Origin: Torreya grandis
Taxonomy: Eukaryota; Streptophyta; Pinopsida; Cupressales; Taxaceae
Direction: 5' to 3'
Length of the DNA stretch: 64,000 nt
NCBI GenBank assembly: GCA_037957365.1
Contig: JARHVA010003638.1
Coordinates: forward strand, 62,001 to 126,000
The notes under the pieces were generated by a model that was given only the letters and a program-made list of their open reading frames with translations, searched no databases and was not told the DNA's origin. The position numbers and the translations under genes were made by a program. Shown in pieces: positions 32,930-45,870 of this stretch; within the stretch, counting starts at the first letter, position 1, and each line of letters opens with the position of its first letter.

Positions 32930-34810
32930 TAAAAAACATGTGAATTATTTTCAAAGTGTTATTCCAATCATGTGTTTTAATTTATGTGATGTGTCCATCA
33001 ACAATGAATGCATGTTTTATGGAGGACACATAGTCATTTTTTGTGTGAAGGTCTCACATTTTTTGATTCACCAAATTAATTTGCTATCTAGTTAATATCC
33101 ATAAAACACCTTCTTCCTTTTAAGATGCTTCTTTATCCCATTGAATTTTAGATCTACTCTATCACTTAGAGTGTCTTTTTATTTGATAGAGATGTGATTC
33201 TATATATAAATTACTATATTATTATATGTATGTATGTATGTATTCATTGGATCCAAAATATGCCAAATTAATAAATTCTCCCAATATAAGAGATTGTAGA
33301 ATATAGATAGTTTCTTCATTCCTATTGGCCTTTCAACCTTTTCACTAAATTTTCATAAAAATAAAAAAATCTCCACCAATATTGAAGAACAAAAACATTT
33401 GATCTTATGCATGCTTATGTGAAGGATTTGTACCAATCATCATGGGACATACGACGTGGAGGTTGTATAGTATCATGTTTTCCATTAAACATAATTTTCT
33501 TTTTAACACAAAATTCCTACTCCATCACCAAGAACCTTTAATGCAATTCATATAGAATTTTTTTGAGATCTTTGGATGAACTTCCACATATTTTATCACC
33601 ACACCTTTGTATCCTTAATTTATTTAAATTTAAATACATTCATATAGAAACAATTTACAAACTTAATATATAATGAATGGAAACACAAATACATATGATA
33701 TTTATACTTCAAATTTTAACATATGATAAATATTTGAACAAAAATCCACCCTAGGAAAATCATGAATAGTCAAACATAAGATACCATATCATATGAATTA
33801 TGTTTGACCAATGGATTTAAAGGTCATAAATTGTAATTCCATCCCATAATTATTAGAACTCATCAATTAGAGGTTCAAGGTAGCCATCCATATTTTTTAT
33901 TCAATGCTTACTAGGCACCAATAATGATAATATCAAATGATCCTTAAAAATTATCAACCATGGAGGACTATTATAATTTATCAACACTACTAGCCAAATG
34001 GAATAGTTAGTTAACATACTAAAAAATAGGTTAACACCATTCATTTCCAAACCAAGCTGTACATTATGTGACTTATCTTAGAGTTTTTTAGGACACTACT
34101 CAATGTGCTTCATTTATTTGAATATGAAGTAACACAACAAACTCCATCATTTATTATATTCCTATAATGTCCTGACACTAACTTTGCAAGTGACTGACAA
34201 AAAAAAAATGCTTTAGTCTAGTAATTATTTAAAAATGTCACAATACCTAATATGGAATGGTAATGCCTCTAACACCTTATCGATATTGTGGTGACCCACA
34301 TTTATAACAACTCACATCATACTCATATTCCTTCCTAAGTAGAATGCAATAATTTTTTAATGAATTATAATGGGCATATACAACCCATATAATTTTGATA
34401 TTTTTGTACCTCCCAATATGAGGAGGTAAGTTTGATCTTTATGGAAAACAAAATAGTTTTTAGTAAGCAACAATAAAAACATAAAAAAATAAGATAAATC
34501 AAACATAATATAATGTAAATAGAATATATAAAATGTAATATATAATTAGGAAACTATCAAATAATATCAATAAATCATTGACATTGATTTTTAACCAATG
34601 AAACCTTGATTTCAAGTCCATGAATGATAATATAGCACCTAATTTTGATGTTCTAGAATGTCCTGAAATAAACAAAAGAGTTTGAGCAAATTTTTAAAAA
34701 ATTCTCTTGTTCAATTCCCTCATGATTATTGTCCATAATAGGTTGATCTTCATGATATACATCACCAAATATATCTTCCATATAATCATCATAATGATCA
34801 TGATCATTGT
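32930..34810 (-). pseudogene. CACTA (En/Spm) TNP2-type transposase remnant
   Basis: There is no long open frame, but minus-strand translation yields TNP2 signature blocks in the right order. YMEDIFGDVYHEDQP lies near 34790. SKLGAILSFMDLKSRFHWL lies near 34600-34670 (family L.K.F.KL.....L...K...GW). LLRKEYEYDVSCYKCG lies near 34280-34340 (family W.E.....CP.C). TNYSIWLVVLINYNSPPWL and LSLLVPSKH lie near 33910-34040, GYLEPLIDEF near 33860, NLLYWENLLIWHILDPMN near 33240-33295, and IKTHDWNNTLKII near 32940-32980. TNP2 cuts and inserts CACTA DNA transposons. Stops and frame changes make it inactive. Confidence 0.8.
33225..33243. repeat. (ATGT)n microsatellite
   Basis: Four to five ATGT units, next to the TNP2 block at 33240-33295. 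Confidence 0.85.
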
Positions 34811-35802
34811 AAAATAAATGGTTTAACATATTTTGAAGTCCAATGCCCTCTTCTACTATGGGAACATCTTCAACATAAGTTCCATGAAAAGATATTAATG
34901 TATTCTAATACTTTTAACATTTATTTTTAATAAATTAATTTAGTAAGATATTTATTAATCCTTTTGATGTTATTATTATGAATTTTATCTTCATAATGAC
35001 ACTTAGGGAAGATGTATTTTACCTTATCATTGGTTGAGACCAAAGTTGAACATTGGAGTCACTATCTGAATATTCAATATTAGATACATGCATATTAACT
35101 TAATATTAGTAAAATATCCATACACATCAACATTATTATGACTTCATTTGAAAATAACCTATAAAAGAATTCATTTACCTAAATGAAACTATTGTCTAGT
35201 GGAAGAGGTGATATGCCAATGTGTCCTCCTCCTCTTCTTCTTATTCTATTTTGACCCCTCGCTCAATAAAAATGTTTTGAATACTCTCCATATACATAAA
35301 ATAAAATAAAAAGTTTTTTTAATTTGTTGCAACCATATAAAATTCAAAATAACTTTTAACATAAAATTGAAATTTTCAATGTAATATTAGGATTACATAC
35401 AAACTCATATGTTGAATGTATATGCTCTAATGAAGAGATTTATTATTGAAAAGTATACCTCATTAAATAAGAAGAGATTTGTATAGGGGATGATGTATAT
35501 CTATTTGATGATGACATACTATCAATATGACAAAAGACCAAATATAAAAAAATGGTTTTTAAAAAAATTATATCTCTATTTAGCTATCCAAATTTGTAAT
35601 CTCTAAAATAAAAATGATCCTTAAAAAAATCACGTGAAAAGAAAATCATCTTATTATCCTAAAAATTAACTTGTTACTATTCCCTATGAATTTACAACTC
35701 TTATTTTCCACTGAAATTATAAAGTGTTGTACCAAGGGTAAAATGATTTCATGACATGCCCTAATTTTATATTATGTGGATAGGGAAATCACTTGTTTAA
35801 GA
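34811..35802 (-). other. Upstream part of the CACTA element
   Basis: AT-rich sequence between the first TNP2 block and the probable terminus. A CTCCTCCTCTTCTTCTT-type pyrimidine run lies near 35222. No exon is identified. Confidence 0.35.
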
Positions 35803-35845
35803 TGGCACTAAAATTAGCACCACTTTTGTGCCACCATTTGTAGTT
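35803..35845 (-). repeat. Probable CACTA terminus with subterminal repeats
   Basis: The minus strand reads ACTACAAATGGTGGCAC then repeated TAGTGCCA/GGTGCTA words, matching a CACTACAA-type end with its first base changed. It lies ~1 kb upstream of the TNP2 remnant in the right orientation. The partner end was not found. Confidence 0.4.
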
Positions 35846-37055
35846 AAATTTTTTCATAAAAATTTCACTACCCACTTGAGTTAATTTCCATTGGTTTTAA
35901 TTTTTCTACTTTTCATAATGCTCTATCTGACTCTACAACCTAATAGACGAGACAAAGCTATAGGAAAATTTACATGGAACAAAATTTAAAGATGATGTTC
36001 ACGGTTCCCAAGCTATATATTAGATGATTTAAAAATACAAAATTATATTAGTTCTTTTATAACTAATTAATTTTATTTTAAGTCATAAAAGAGCATCAAG
36101 AAAGATTGTTAAGGAAGGGTGTTAAGAAAGAGAATCAAGTGGGTTTGATGTCTATTTTAAAGATAATAAAAATTAAGCTATGTATTTAAAGTCAGTGGTT
36201 AAAATTATTTATTTTTATATTTAATTATTTTTATTAAATATACAATCACAATTGAATTTATTATTGTAAAATTTCTTGATAATAAAATGCAAACATGAGT
36301 AAAGTCTAGTTAAAATCTTTAGGCAGAGTTACTATAAAGGATGGCTTTCTAACTTCCATTGTGGCTATAATTTTGTACAAAAAAGGTCATTCCATATTAT
36401 CAAAGGGTTATTATTTATTTCAGCTCTTAGGGAAGGGTTGGCTATAACTTTGTGTGTTCTATGCATTTTTTTAGACTTGATTAATAGAACAAAAGAAAAT
36501 GGGTGAGATCATTATTTGGAGTTGTGAGTTTTCAAATATTTTTTTATAAAAAAATTATCATTGTTCATAGATAGAGAAGACATTAAAATTTTTCACTATT
36601 CATGTTCGTTTTCAACACATGATGTTTACAAACTTTGTATTGAAAACCATATGGATGGGCTTTGTACCAAGTGCACCCAATCTAATTTTTTGGGAGAATT
36701 TGTGCTTCAAGGCAAGCCTTTTGTTACCATGGCATTTTTTCTCATAATTCCATTTTATTGTGAGAGAAAAATTTTCCATTTGTTATATCTAAATATAAGT
36801 TATTTAGGCACTCTTCTGCATTTTCTCTATTGTGGTTTTCTCACCTTTACCTCTATTCTTATTCCATTTTAATATTTTTTGTTTCTCTTTTTTTATTTTT
36901 AGTTAAAATTACTCAAAAGCCCTGAAAACCCCATATATTATAAGGGAGTTACCCCTACCAAATGTAGATTAAAATCATCTTTCAAATGATGATTTATTTA
37001 ATATTGAAAAAATGGTGTCGTTGACCATTGGAAAAGTCAATAAAATAAACAAAAA
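35846..37055 (+). repeat. Dispersed 1.2-kb repeat, copy 1
   Basis: Matches 49535-50728 along its length, including ATGGATGGGCTT.GTACCAAG and CAAGCCTTTTGTT. Near its end is ATGGTGTCGTTGACC, like the TGGCGCCGTTGCC primer sites of plant Gypsy elements, so this may be a Gypsy LTR plus the first bases of its internal region. An open frame at 36561-36872 matches no known family. Confidence 0.65.
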
Positions 37056-38276
37056 TAGCAGTGACATAAAAAACCCAATATATTTTTAAAACTCCATTGG
37101 AGATCAAATAGTGTATTTGATTTATAAAATCTAAAGGTAATATTCCACTTACAAATGAATATTAGTGAATCTATTGAAATGGAACCCATGAATAATGAGA
37201 CTTATTCAAGTATTTGATATTTTTTACATTTTCTATTGTTAAGATTTTGTGGAAAAGATAAGAAGATGACAAAAAAAAAATATTGAAAAATTCCAAACCA
37301 AAGGGTGATATGATTATTTCAAGTGATGATGTAGAGGTGAATTATTTACTCTTTATACTAACCTTTAAATATAATCTTGTTGTTGATGAGTTCAAGGAAA
37401 TGCATTTTTAAAGGATTTCTATGGAAGTATGCAAATAAAGTGAAGAGAAACTCTTTTAAAAATATACATAAGGTGGATCAAATGAAATACAAAGAGTTTT
37501 TTGGTGTTGGACATGAAAATGATGGTGATTTACACCATGGTTAACACTCACATAGTGAAATCAACTTCCTTTATTTGATGCTCCAAATAAGATCTTGACA
37601 TTTCAGCCCAAGAAATCGAAGACATGGAAGAATGTATTAGAAAACCAATTTCATCCTCCTTCCAAGAACATGAGATGAATCATGAGCACTTCAAGCTTCA
37701 AACTAGTGAAGAAGAGATATGTGGAAATGTTGAGCACAAGCACACATAAAGTTTTGAAGAAGAGCCAATTAACAATCAACAAGAAGCTTTTGGTAAATTT
37801 TAACATCATGAGGGTTTATTCCCAAGCAAATTTTTGGAGGCATATGATGAATATTTGTTTCAATAATTCATGGTAGAAGAGCCATAGGAGAAACCATAAA
37901 GAAATAATTTTTAAGGTATGACTCATTTTGTTTTCATTTAAAATATCTATTTGAAACATACAATTTGAATTGATGATATTTTTTTTGTGTCATACATTTT
38001 TTTATGAATTCAACTAATCTTGGAATTCTATATATCTATGTTCAAGTAGTTGAATCCATATTTATCTTCCTGCACATGCCTCATGTTTTATTTATGGATG
38101 TAATTAAAAAAATTATGGTTGTTTCTCATGAATTTACAAGAGATGTCCTCATCTTACCAAAAAATTATCCATAAGGGCTCATATTTTTCCCAACCCATGA
38201 ATATCCATATTTATCTCTATTTTTTCCTTTGCCCTCAAAATATAGTTTGCTTCCATTTTTTTGACTTTTGTTTTTC

Positions 38277-38280
<4 letters not shown>
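37056..38280. other. Possible retrotransposon internal remnant, not identified
   Basis: Follows repeat copy 1. Frames give charged segments such as FLWKYANKVKRNSF and SFKLVKKRYVEML (open frame 37682-37876) that could be gag-like, but no diagnostic motif is seen. Confidence 0.25.
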
Positions 38281-38314
<34 letters not shown>

Positions 38315-38331
38315 GTGTGTGTGTGTGTGTG
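38281..38331. repeat. (AT)n(GT)n microsatellite
   Basis: About 14 AT followed by about 9 GT units, echoing the larger TA/GT pair at 14.1-14.5 kb. Confidence 0.95.
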
Positions 38332-38997
38332 TTCATTTTTTAATGGTTATAACAAAATTATGGTGTATTCCCCTTAAATTTGATTATCTTTTGTGCCCAT
38401 AAAATGTTTGTGGGTTGTGATCTTTGTCAAAAAACTTTCAATTTTAGATAAACTAGTTTTTGTGATGATGTTTTAAAATTTATAGTTGTTATATATCTCC
38501 TTGGAATTTTTGGTATGGAATACATTTACAATAATAAAGCATATAATTTATTTTTAGTGCTCCATAAGGCAATGCACTTAGATATAGAGCATTTTTGGGG
38601 TTTTTATGAAGTCTACACAGATGATGTAGAGCTTAACCTAGTGAGGTAGCATCAATAATTGCCTTACAAATTAAAATTTTAAGGCATCCTATTCTCATAG
38701 GTGATCTAAATAAACTACATGTAATAATTATTTATAAGCTTGGAAGAGTTTTAATCAAATATAATGATGGTTATAAATACTTTAGTGGCAAGTGGAAAAG
38801 TAGAAAATGAAATAGTTTAAAATAATTCCTCAATTAGATGTGGTGTCATGGAGTGTAATTTTGTAGGATATGAACAAGATGGGTTTGTTAAATGAAGCCA
38901 AACTACATGATTGGTGCCAAAATCCTCCCATTATATGTAAAAATGGGATCTTTAGAACCATATTATGCATAGTAGGGTTATTCCTAAGAGTAGAGTG

Positions 38998-39002
38998 AAT
39001 AA
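38998..39002. repeat. Target-site duplication of Copia 2 (left)
   Basis: AATAA, identical to 46925-46929 on the other side of the element. Confidence 0.75.
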
Positions 39003-39533
39003 TGTTAAAATTGATAAACCAATATATATGATCTAAATATGAAATTGATTAGAAAATCATATAAATGAATATTGAACAATTGACATAGTACAATATTATT
39101 TACCATGGGAAAACCTCAAAGAGGTAAAAAAACCCACCAATGTGATATTCATATATTTGAAAAAATCTAGACCCCAATACAAATCCTTCCCTTCTCACTT
39201 ATTCACATAAGTCTTCACAAAACTCATAGGTTTTAATAAGTTTGAATATGATAAAAAAAAATCATATTCAAGAGATGATTTCACAATAGGGTAAAATTCT
39301 ATTTATATTGAAATATCAAGGGAGGTGATCATTGCAAAATTAATAGGTCCATCCATATCGATAAATCCAATTAATTAAAACACTTGGTAAATATTAAATA
39401 AATAAAATAATATTATTTATTTTCGTGAGGTTTCCACCTCATGTTAATAAATAATATATTATTATTTATTTAACTAATTACCAATGTAATCTAAGGGTTA
39501 ATAATTACCATATAAACATTAATTGCTCTAACA
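39003..39533 (-). repeat. 3' LTR of Copia 2
   Basis: On the minus strand it begins TGTTAGAGCAATTAATG right after the polypurine tract (39534-39544) and ends near 39003. It shares GGAGGTGA.CATT, AAACACTTGGTAA and GGTTTCCACCTC with the 5' LTR. An internal segment of about 170 bp (39070-39240) is absent from the 5' copy. Confidence 0.85.
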
Positions 39534-39959
39534 CTCCCCCTTAATGCTAAGTGGAGATAAATGTCATATTCACCTCAAAAAAAAGGAATTATACCATGTA
39601 CACAATTAAAGGATTTAAAAACCTTCATCATACTAAATACCACCATTTGAAGCAAAAGCAATTATAATCAATAAATTACTTGAAAGTAAGTTTAGGCTGG
39701 CATGATCATGAGACTACATCTCATTGTTTCTCATGAATAATCACTAAGCATATTTTGAGACTTTTATAACATAAAAACCTCAATTAAAAAGTATGATTTT
39801 AATGTATTTGGGAACAAAATTATAACTTTCATATGAATTTTACTTAAATCACATAACTTTCACATGAAGTTTATAATTCTTTACAATGAGAATAAGTATA
39901 GAGAAGGAGTTCATGGCTGTTAGGAAGTGGTATTTTCATACACACTCCCCCTCAATGGC

Positions 39960-40235
39960 AACTTTAAAAGGTCCAAAATTACATGAAACTGATAAAACTT
40001 GGTATCACTAAGTGGTTTTGTGAAGATATTTTCCACTTGTTCATCTATAGGATAGAATTATAGATCTAAATCACCATTGAGAACTTTCTCTTGGATAAAA
40101 TGCACATGAACTTCAATATGCTTAAATTATTGGTGTTGTGCACCTATAGAAAACTTAAACACATCAAAAAAAGATCATGATATCATAGTATGGTTAGCAT
40201 CATAATAACCACATACATAAAAATATGACATGTTT
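39960..40235 (-). pseudogene. Copia 2 RNase H C-terminal part
   Basis: Minus-strand reading gives DANHTMIS, then FKHIEVHVHFIQEKVLNGDL and ENIFTKPLSDTKFYQFHVIL, the end of Copia RNase H. Frame is nearly kept over 70 codons with only two or three stops. Confidence 0.8.
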
Positions 40236-40616
40236 TTATATGGTAAAACACATTTAAAACAATCAATTCATATTTTAAGCAATCAAGTTCATTACTTTGA
40301 TTATAAAGTTAGTGAAAAAAACATAGATTATTATATGAAATTCATTATTTTATGTCTCTAACATTGAAAATGTGAGCATCCCCTACTATCATGTGATGCA
40401 CACAAATTAATTTACTAATAATATGATACTAATTTTAAACATTAGATATCCTATTAGAGAAAAACTCATTTTATCATTTGAGTTTTATCAAAACTTTACA
40501 AATTTAATATGATTTAACAAAATATTGAGGTATAACCTCTCATACATCAAATATGGATAGTTTTAGCAAGAAATGCTATCATCCAATAAAATAGATATGG
40601 GTTTGAAACAAATAAG

Positions 40617-40675
<59 letters not shown>

Positions 40676-41229
40676 AAGTAAATGATGAAGACATAATAAT
40701 GCAAACTCCATTTACACATTGCATTTCATAACATATCTTATTATCAAATGAAGCGTATAAAAATGTTATCATAAACAATCAAATGATAAAGTAATCAAAT
40801 GAGAGTATCTAAACATATTAGCATGGAATTTCCTCACTAATCAAATGAAAGTATTAAAACACAAAAGATCTAAACTTATTGAGCATGATATTTTTACCAA
40901 ATGCAATAACTAAACATGATTATTTTGTCAAATTAAGCATGATGTTATGCATATAATTTATTTCCATTCTAACTCATAAGAATTGAAAATAAACATAATA
41001 TCTATATATATATTTTGCTTTCTCATCTAAGACAAATATATCTATTACAATATAATTGTAATAATTTTTTTCCAAGAGTCAAACTAAATCATTTTACTAA
41101 AAAATACAATGTACATGAGAGACTATCAATATAGATAGTATCTCTAAAGTAATAAAAAAATAATTTTATCAAATCAAATGAAATACTATGAGCATAAATG
41201 TATTTTTGATGTAGAAAAAATGTAATCAT
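40236..41229 (-). other. Unrecognised sequence replacing the Copia 2 RT region
   Basis: No RT motif (YVDD, DVK.AFL.G, YGLKQ) was found. Words such as CATTTGATTA recur, and a (TA)26 run lies at 40621-40672. A deletion plus an unidentified insertion is the simplest reading. Confidence 0.35.
40621..40672. repeat. (TA)n microsatellite, 26 copies
   Basis: Perfect TA run. Confidence 0.97.
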
Positions 41230-41319
41230 TAAGCAAGGATTATAATCAAAATATACACAATAGTATTCATGGCTTCAGCCCATAAGAAATAGGAGGAACA
41301 CTTGTAGAATTTAATGTTG
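41230..41319 (-). pseudogene. Copia 2 integrase, fragment downstream of the solo LTR
   Basis: Directly after the inserted LTR, the minus strand continues the Copia integrase as TLNSTSVPP and, one frame over, YFLWAEAMNTIVYIL (family YFWAEAVNTA.YLLNR). It rejoins MARTT at 44184-44205 across the insertion. Confidence 0.8.
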
Positions 41320-44178
41320 TGTTGGAAGCACAATGATTGAGATGGGGGTGAATCAATATTTTAAAAAAATTACAACTTTACTTTATCATTCATGATCACA
41401 CATCAAGAACCATTTATATGAGCATGAGATAAGAGTATAACACATATAACACTTATTTGAGTTGGAAAATATCAATGGGAATAAAAATAACTGATATATA
41501 CAAATTTAATATAGTCCTATAATATAAACATTAATTTTTAGTCAATCACCAACCCCAACTAGCCAAGCACCTGCTTGACTAATCTTTACCAAGAACCTAC
41601 TTGCAAGGAAGCACTAATCCCTTAGATGACTTAGCACCAACTCAAAAAACTAATTGATTTTATAAAAATTATAAAACCCTATTTTTAAACCAACTGATTA
41701 TTACCACCTCTTTATCTCTTCACACTCTTATCCCTCTTAAACTAATTTTTAGGCTCCTTTGCTCAACTAGGTCTCTTCAAGATAAATTAGGTCATTTGAC
41801 CTTGATAGTCATCTATATTACCCTTGTTATATCTTCATTATAGTTTATATACACCCTTATTATTTTATAAAATACCTCATTTATCTCTTCAAAGTGTTAT
41901 ATCTTATGCTTCAACTCACTCATTCTCTAACTAGTCAATTAGGCTCATTGGGCCTTGTTCTTATATTAGGCTCTTGCTCATATACCTCTTAGTCAGACAT
42001 ACACACTTGACCACTTAGATTTTTCATAAAATAGGTCTTATGATATACTAAAAATATTAATAAAACATTACAATAGGTTGTTCATAGCATATAGGATCAA
42101 AACCTCTTTTAGGCCTTAACAAGACCTAATTTAAATAGGCTTTCATTAGCACACATTACCCTTTGATCTTCTTGAAGCACTTTAAAACTTAATAAATGGT
42201 AGTAAAACTTAATATTTCACTTAAATAGATACATAATACACTAATATTATGTCCATGACACCTTTTAACTTCAACCACCACTTGAAGCATGCCATTAGTT
42301 AATGTTCACAATTAGGCATGTGCATACCTAAAAAGTCTATCTTGAACTACTGAAGATAAAATAAAAATTAGATAAATAAACCTAGAAATAAAAAATATAA
42401 AAATAAAATTATAGACCTAAAAAACTTCACCAATTTCATTATATTTAATTAAACATGAAAAAAAGACTCAAAAACACTCCTGCAACTTGCTCACTCAGAA
42501 TTGCTAGTTTTCCTTAAAGACCAGTCACGGTGATTTTGACCTTCAACACTTATATGACCACTTTAAAAGACTCCTAATGAATTTTTATGATCATATGTGA
42601 TAATTATACCATTATTAGATAGATATATAATATGAGAAAACTACAATATTGGTCTTGTAGACCAATCTCATAATCTTGTACTTCACTATCTCATTGGAAC
42701 CAGATAGGTCAACTTATGAACAACATTTTAATCATATCCACTAACCTCCAAAAATAATAAAAAATTAACATGTATTATTGTTTTTAAATGTCTCCATGTA
42801 CTTTTATTCATCCTTATTCAATGATAACACATCTCTAAACATCTTCTCACTGCTACTTAGATTTCTCACTATTTTCACCATTTGATATGTTAGCAATTGG
42901 TAAACATGGATGACTAGTTTAACACCCTTGAGGGATATAAAATATACATAAAATTCCATGGACAAAAATTAAAATTATCAAACTTTTTATTCCATCTATT
43001 TATCAACTTTAACTTGGTCAACTCTGACTGCTACAATAAATCTTTGATAAACTAGCACTTTTCTATAGGGTCTACTCACACACCTAAAGGTGCCTAAAAG
43101 AGTTGAATATAATCTCAAATAAATTAAACAACCATAAAAATCCATAAAAATTCATTATAATCACTTTAAAATAACTTATTTCATATTAGGCCACTTTTAG
43201 GGTTCTTTGAGGGTTTAAACTATCTTTCACTATTAGCAATCATTCATAAAGCTTAGACACTCATTCTAGAAACTAATACCTAAAACTTTGAGATATGAAC
43301 CTTAAAAATATACCATGAATATATTATATTCCCATTCATAGGTTACACATGTCAATGAACACCTGAAATTTCTTTTTAGGTTGAGAATCCTTCATTAGAT
43401 GCACATGATAAACCTCAATACCACTTTTCAAGCCTTATCTTACAAACCATGACCTAAAACTTGGTCAACACACCTGAGATAATATATCATACCATTAAAA
43501 ATTCTCACATTCTCATTTTTATCTTGAAATCTTAATCTCATACCTCATTTTTCTACCATCTCTCTCTTTACTCTCTAGACCTTGACCTACAAATCATATT
43601 AGGCCTTGAAAATTAACCTTCATGATTGTTTTCATGTGCATCCACCTCATTTACACACTCAAAAAACATATCACATGATTAAAAAATTTAAAATATCGTT
43701 AATATAACTTGAAAATAGATCATGATGCCTCATTAGGCCAAGCAGGGTCTAGAAGTGGTCTAGTTGCATGCTAAATTTGTAGGTCCTACCCTTGTAAGCT
43801 CACCCTGAGACTCACATGAGTGCTCTAATTACTCATATGCATGTTAAATAAACCTTATACATCCATTCATTCATATATTCACTCATTTCACCAATTCATA
43901 AACCTCATATCTTCTCATAAGGTCTCTTCATGCCATGACTAGTGTCATGACTAGGCTTCTCAATCACTTGAAACTTGACAACTAACCTTGAAAAACTTCT
44001 TGATGCTCTTATACCTTTTTCACATTCCTTACATACTCCCCAAACAATGTAATACCTCTCAATGATTCTACAAAACAAGAACAATCTTCAATGACCTTAT
44101 GAAAACCTTTATTAAGAACCTTTGACATCAATGACAACATTAATGCCAAATTTTCAACAACAAGAACAATGCTCAACA
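41320..44178 (-). mobile_element. Solo LTR (2859 bp) nested in Copia 2 integrase
   Basis: On the minus strand it starts TGTTGAGCATTGTTC and ends GTGCTTCCAACA, with inverted TGTTG/CAACA tips. It is flanked by TGTTG (41315-41319) and CGTTG (44179-44183), a target duplication with one C/T change. Near its minus-strand end is GATTCACCCCCATCTCA, close in style to the end of the 16468-19369 LTR (AATTCACCCC...CTCTCA), so a long-LTR Copia-type family is likely. No internal region or second LTR is present, which points to LTR-LTR recombination. Confidence 0.8.
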
Positions 44179-44183
44179 CGTTG

Positions 44184-44590
44184 TTCTAGCCATTACATTA
44201 ATGGTGTGGTTATTTATTTTGGTATTTTTTTTATGAGGGGAATATGGAGTTTTTAGTTCTCTTTGAATATCAAAATTAATTCAAAAAGAATCAAACTCTT
44301 TACTAACATATTCACCACCATTATCAGTTCTTAATCTCTTAATTAAAAAACCATATGCATTTTCAACACTAGCTTTAAATTTCTTGAATTTAGAAAATGC
44401 ATCAGATTTATTTTTAATGAAAAAACCATATAATTATAGTATAATAATTAATAAAAGTAACAAAATACAAAGAACCATTAAGAGATGCAACTTCAAGAGG
44501 TCCTATAACATCACTATACATAAATTCTAAAGGATGTGAGAAATTCAGATCATGATTCTTGTGAAAGGGGTTAGTATGTTACTTATCATG
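44184..44590 (-). pseudogene. Copia 2 integrase core, fragment upstream of the solo LTR
   Basis: Reads HPLEFMYSDVIGPLEV, NGSLYFVTFINYYT, FKKFKASVENAYGFLIKRL, RTDNGGEYVSKEFDSF, RELKTPYSPHKK and VMARTT. The first two catalytic Asp positions (YSDV, TDNGG) are kept. The glutamate motif region (PQQNGVAERKN) has decayed. Confidence 0.85.
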
Positions 44591-44800
44591 TAAGCAAACC
44601 TCATAAGTTTCATGATGAGAGGGGATATAATTAAGTCTAATAATATTATTATTTTTAGACATATCATGAAAACTTATACAATTAACATGTCCTAATTTTG
44701 CATGCCATAATTGAGATTCATTCTTACCATGTGATGAAAGAAAACATGTAGAAGGAGAAAAAATATATAAACCATTCTTTTGAACACCTTTAATAATCAA
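44579..44800 (-). pseudogene. Copia 2 GAG-pre-integrase domain
   Basis: A 73-aa open frame includes GLYIFSPSTCFLSSH and SQLWHAKLGHVNCISFHDMS, the classic LWH.RLGHVN pattern, then CLHDK where the family has C..GK. Confidence 0.85.
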
Positions 44801-45041
44801 GGAATAGATTTATTTTTTATGGACCATCTATATTTAAGTAATTTTATAATTAAATTATCATTTTTAATTTGATAACAAGATAGATAATTATTTTTAAGCT
44901 TAGGTACATAGAAAACATCATTTATAGTAACATTTGAAAACACTGTTTTTCCCTGTTTAGTTGCTTCTAAAAAAAATTATCTCCTAAGTAAATTATTTCA
45001 TACATATCTCTAAAATCACATAAAATATCATATAATCATCT

Positions 45042-45074
45042 CATATGGTGCGATGCATCACTATCTAAAATCCA
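45042..45074 (-). pseudogene. Copia 2 aspartic protease motif
   Basis: WILDSDASHHM on the minus strand: the catalytic Asp remains but the conserved Gly of DSGA is Asp. Flanking sequence runs NVIALYVTLFASNKND before it. Confidence 0.85.
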
Positions 45075-45099
45075 GTCATTTTTATTTGAAGCAAATAAA

Positions 45100-45870
45100 G
45101 TAACATACAAAGCAATAACATTTGAATTCTAATTGTTATTATGATAAAGGTTTTGATTCTTGTTCTTGTTTTGATTAGATATATTTCCTTTGTTATTTAT
45201 ATAAGTTTTATTTTTATTTATATCCTTATTTTTATAATAGTTTTCCCTCTTATGACCAAAATTACCATATAAATTGTAATTTCCATTAAACTTAGGTTTA
45301 TGATTCTTATTACCAGATTTCTTATTCCCATATTTACCTTTAGTAGAATTAAGGTTATGTTTCTAGTTTTTAGTGTTATCACAAAAAAATTTTAAGGTGA
45401 GAAGTGCCCGAGTGGAATTCTCTTTAGAATTAAAATTTGTCATAACTTGTTATTCTTCAATTAGGAGAGCAAACAAGATGGTAAGGTCAGGGATATCTTG
45501 CTCAGTTTGATACTTAGAATTCAAAATTGAAATAAAATTTCTAAACCCTTCATGAATATTTAACTAAATGTTAAAATAAAACAATTGATCTTAAATAAAA
45601 TTAAAGTTACATCCATCTAACTTATCTTTAATATTTTTAATTTTAATAAGAAAATTAACAACTTTATCATCACCTTTCATAGGTGTAGTTAGCAATTCAA
45701 GGATTAACTTAATAATCTTCTAGAGATAAGTGCCCTTGTGCATGGATTCAAGGAGTTTTTAATAATCTCTTGGAGATTCTTGATTGCATGAATTTTCAAA
45801 AAATGATAAAAAATTTAAAAAAATAAACTTTTAGATTAAAAAATCTTATAAAGAAGGGTGAGGCCCACCA
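45100..45870 (-). pseudogene. Copia 2 gag with zinc knuckle, all Cys replaced
   Basis: Fragments KVVNFLIKIKNIKDKL, ALLIEE and ENSTRALLTLKFF belong to a UBN2-type gag. It is followed by an Asn/Lys-rich stretch and a knuckle near 45238-45280 reading YNLYGNFGHKRENY, in exact C-x2-C-x4-H-x4-C register but with Tyr at all three Cys positions. An upstream start is not resolved. Confidence 0.7.
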
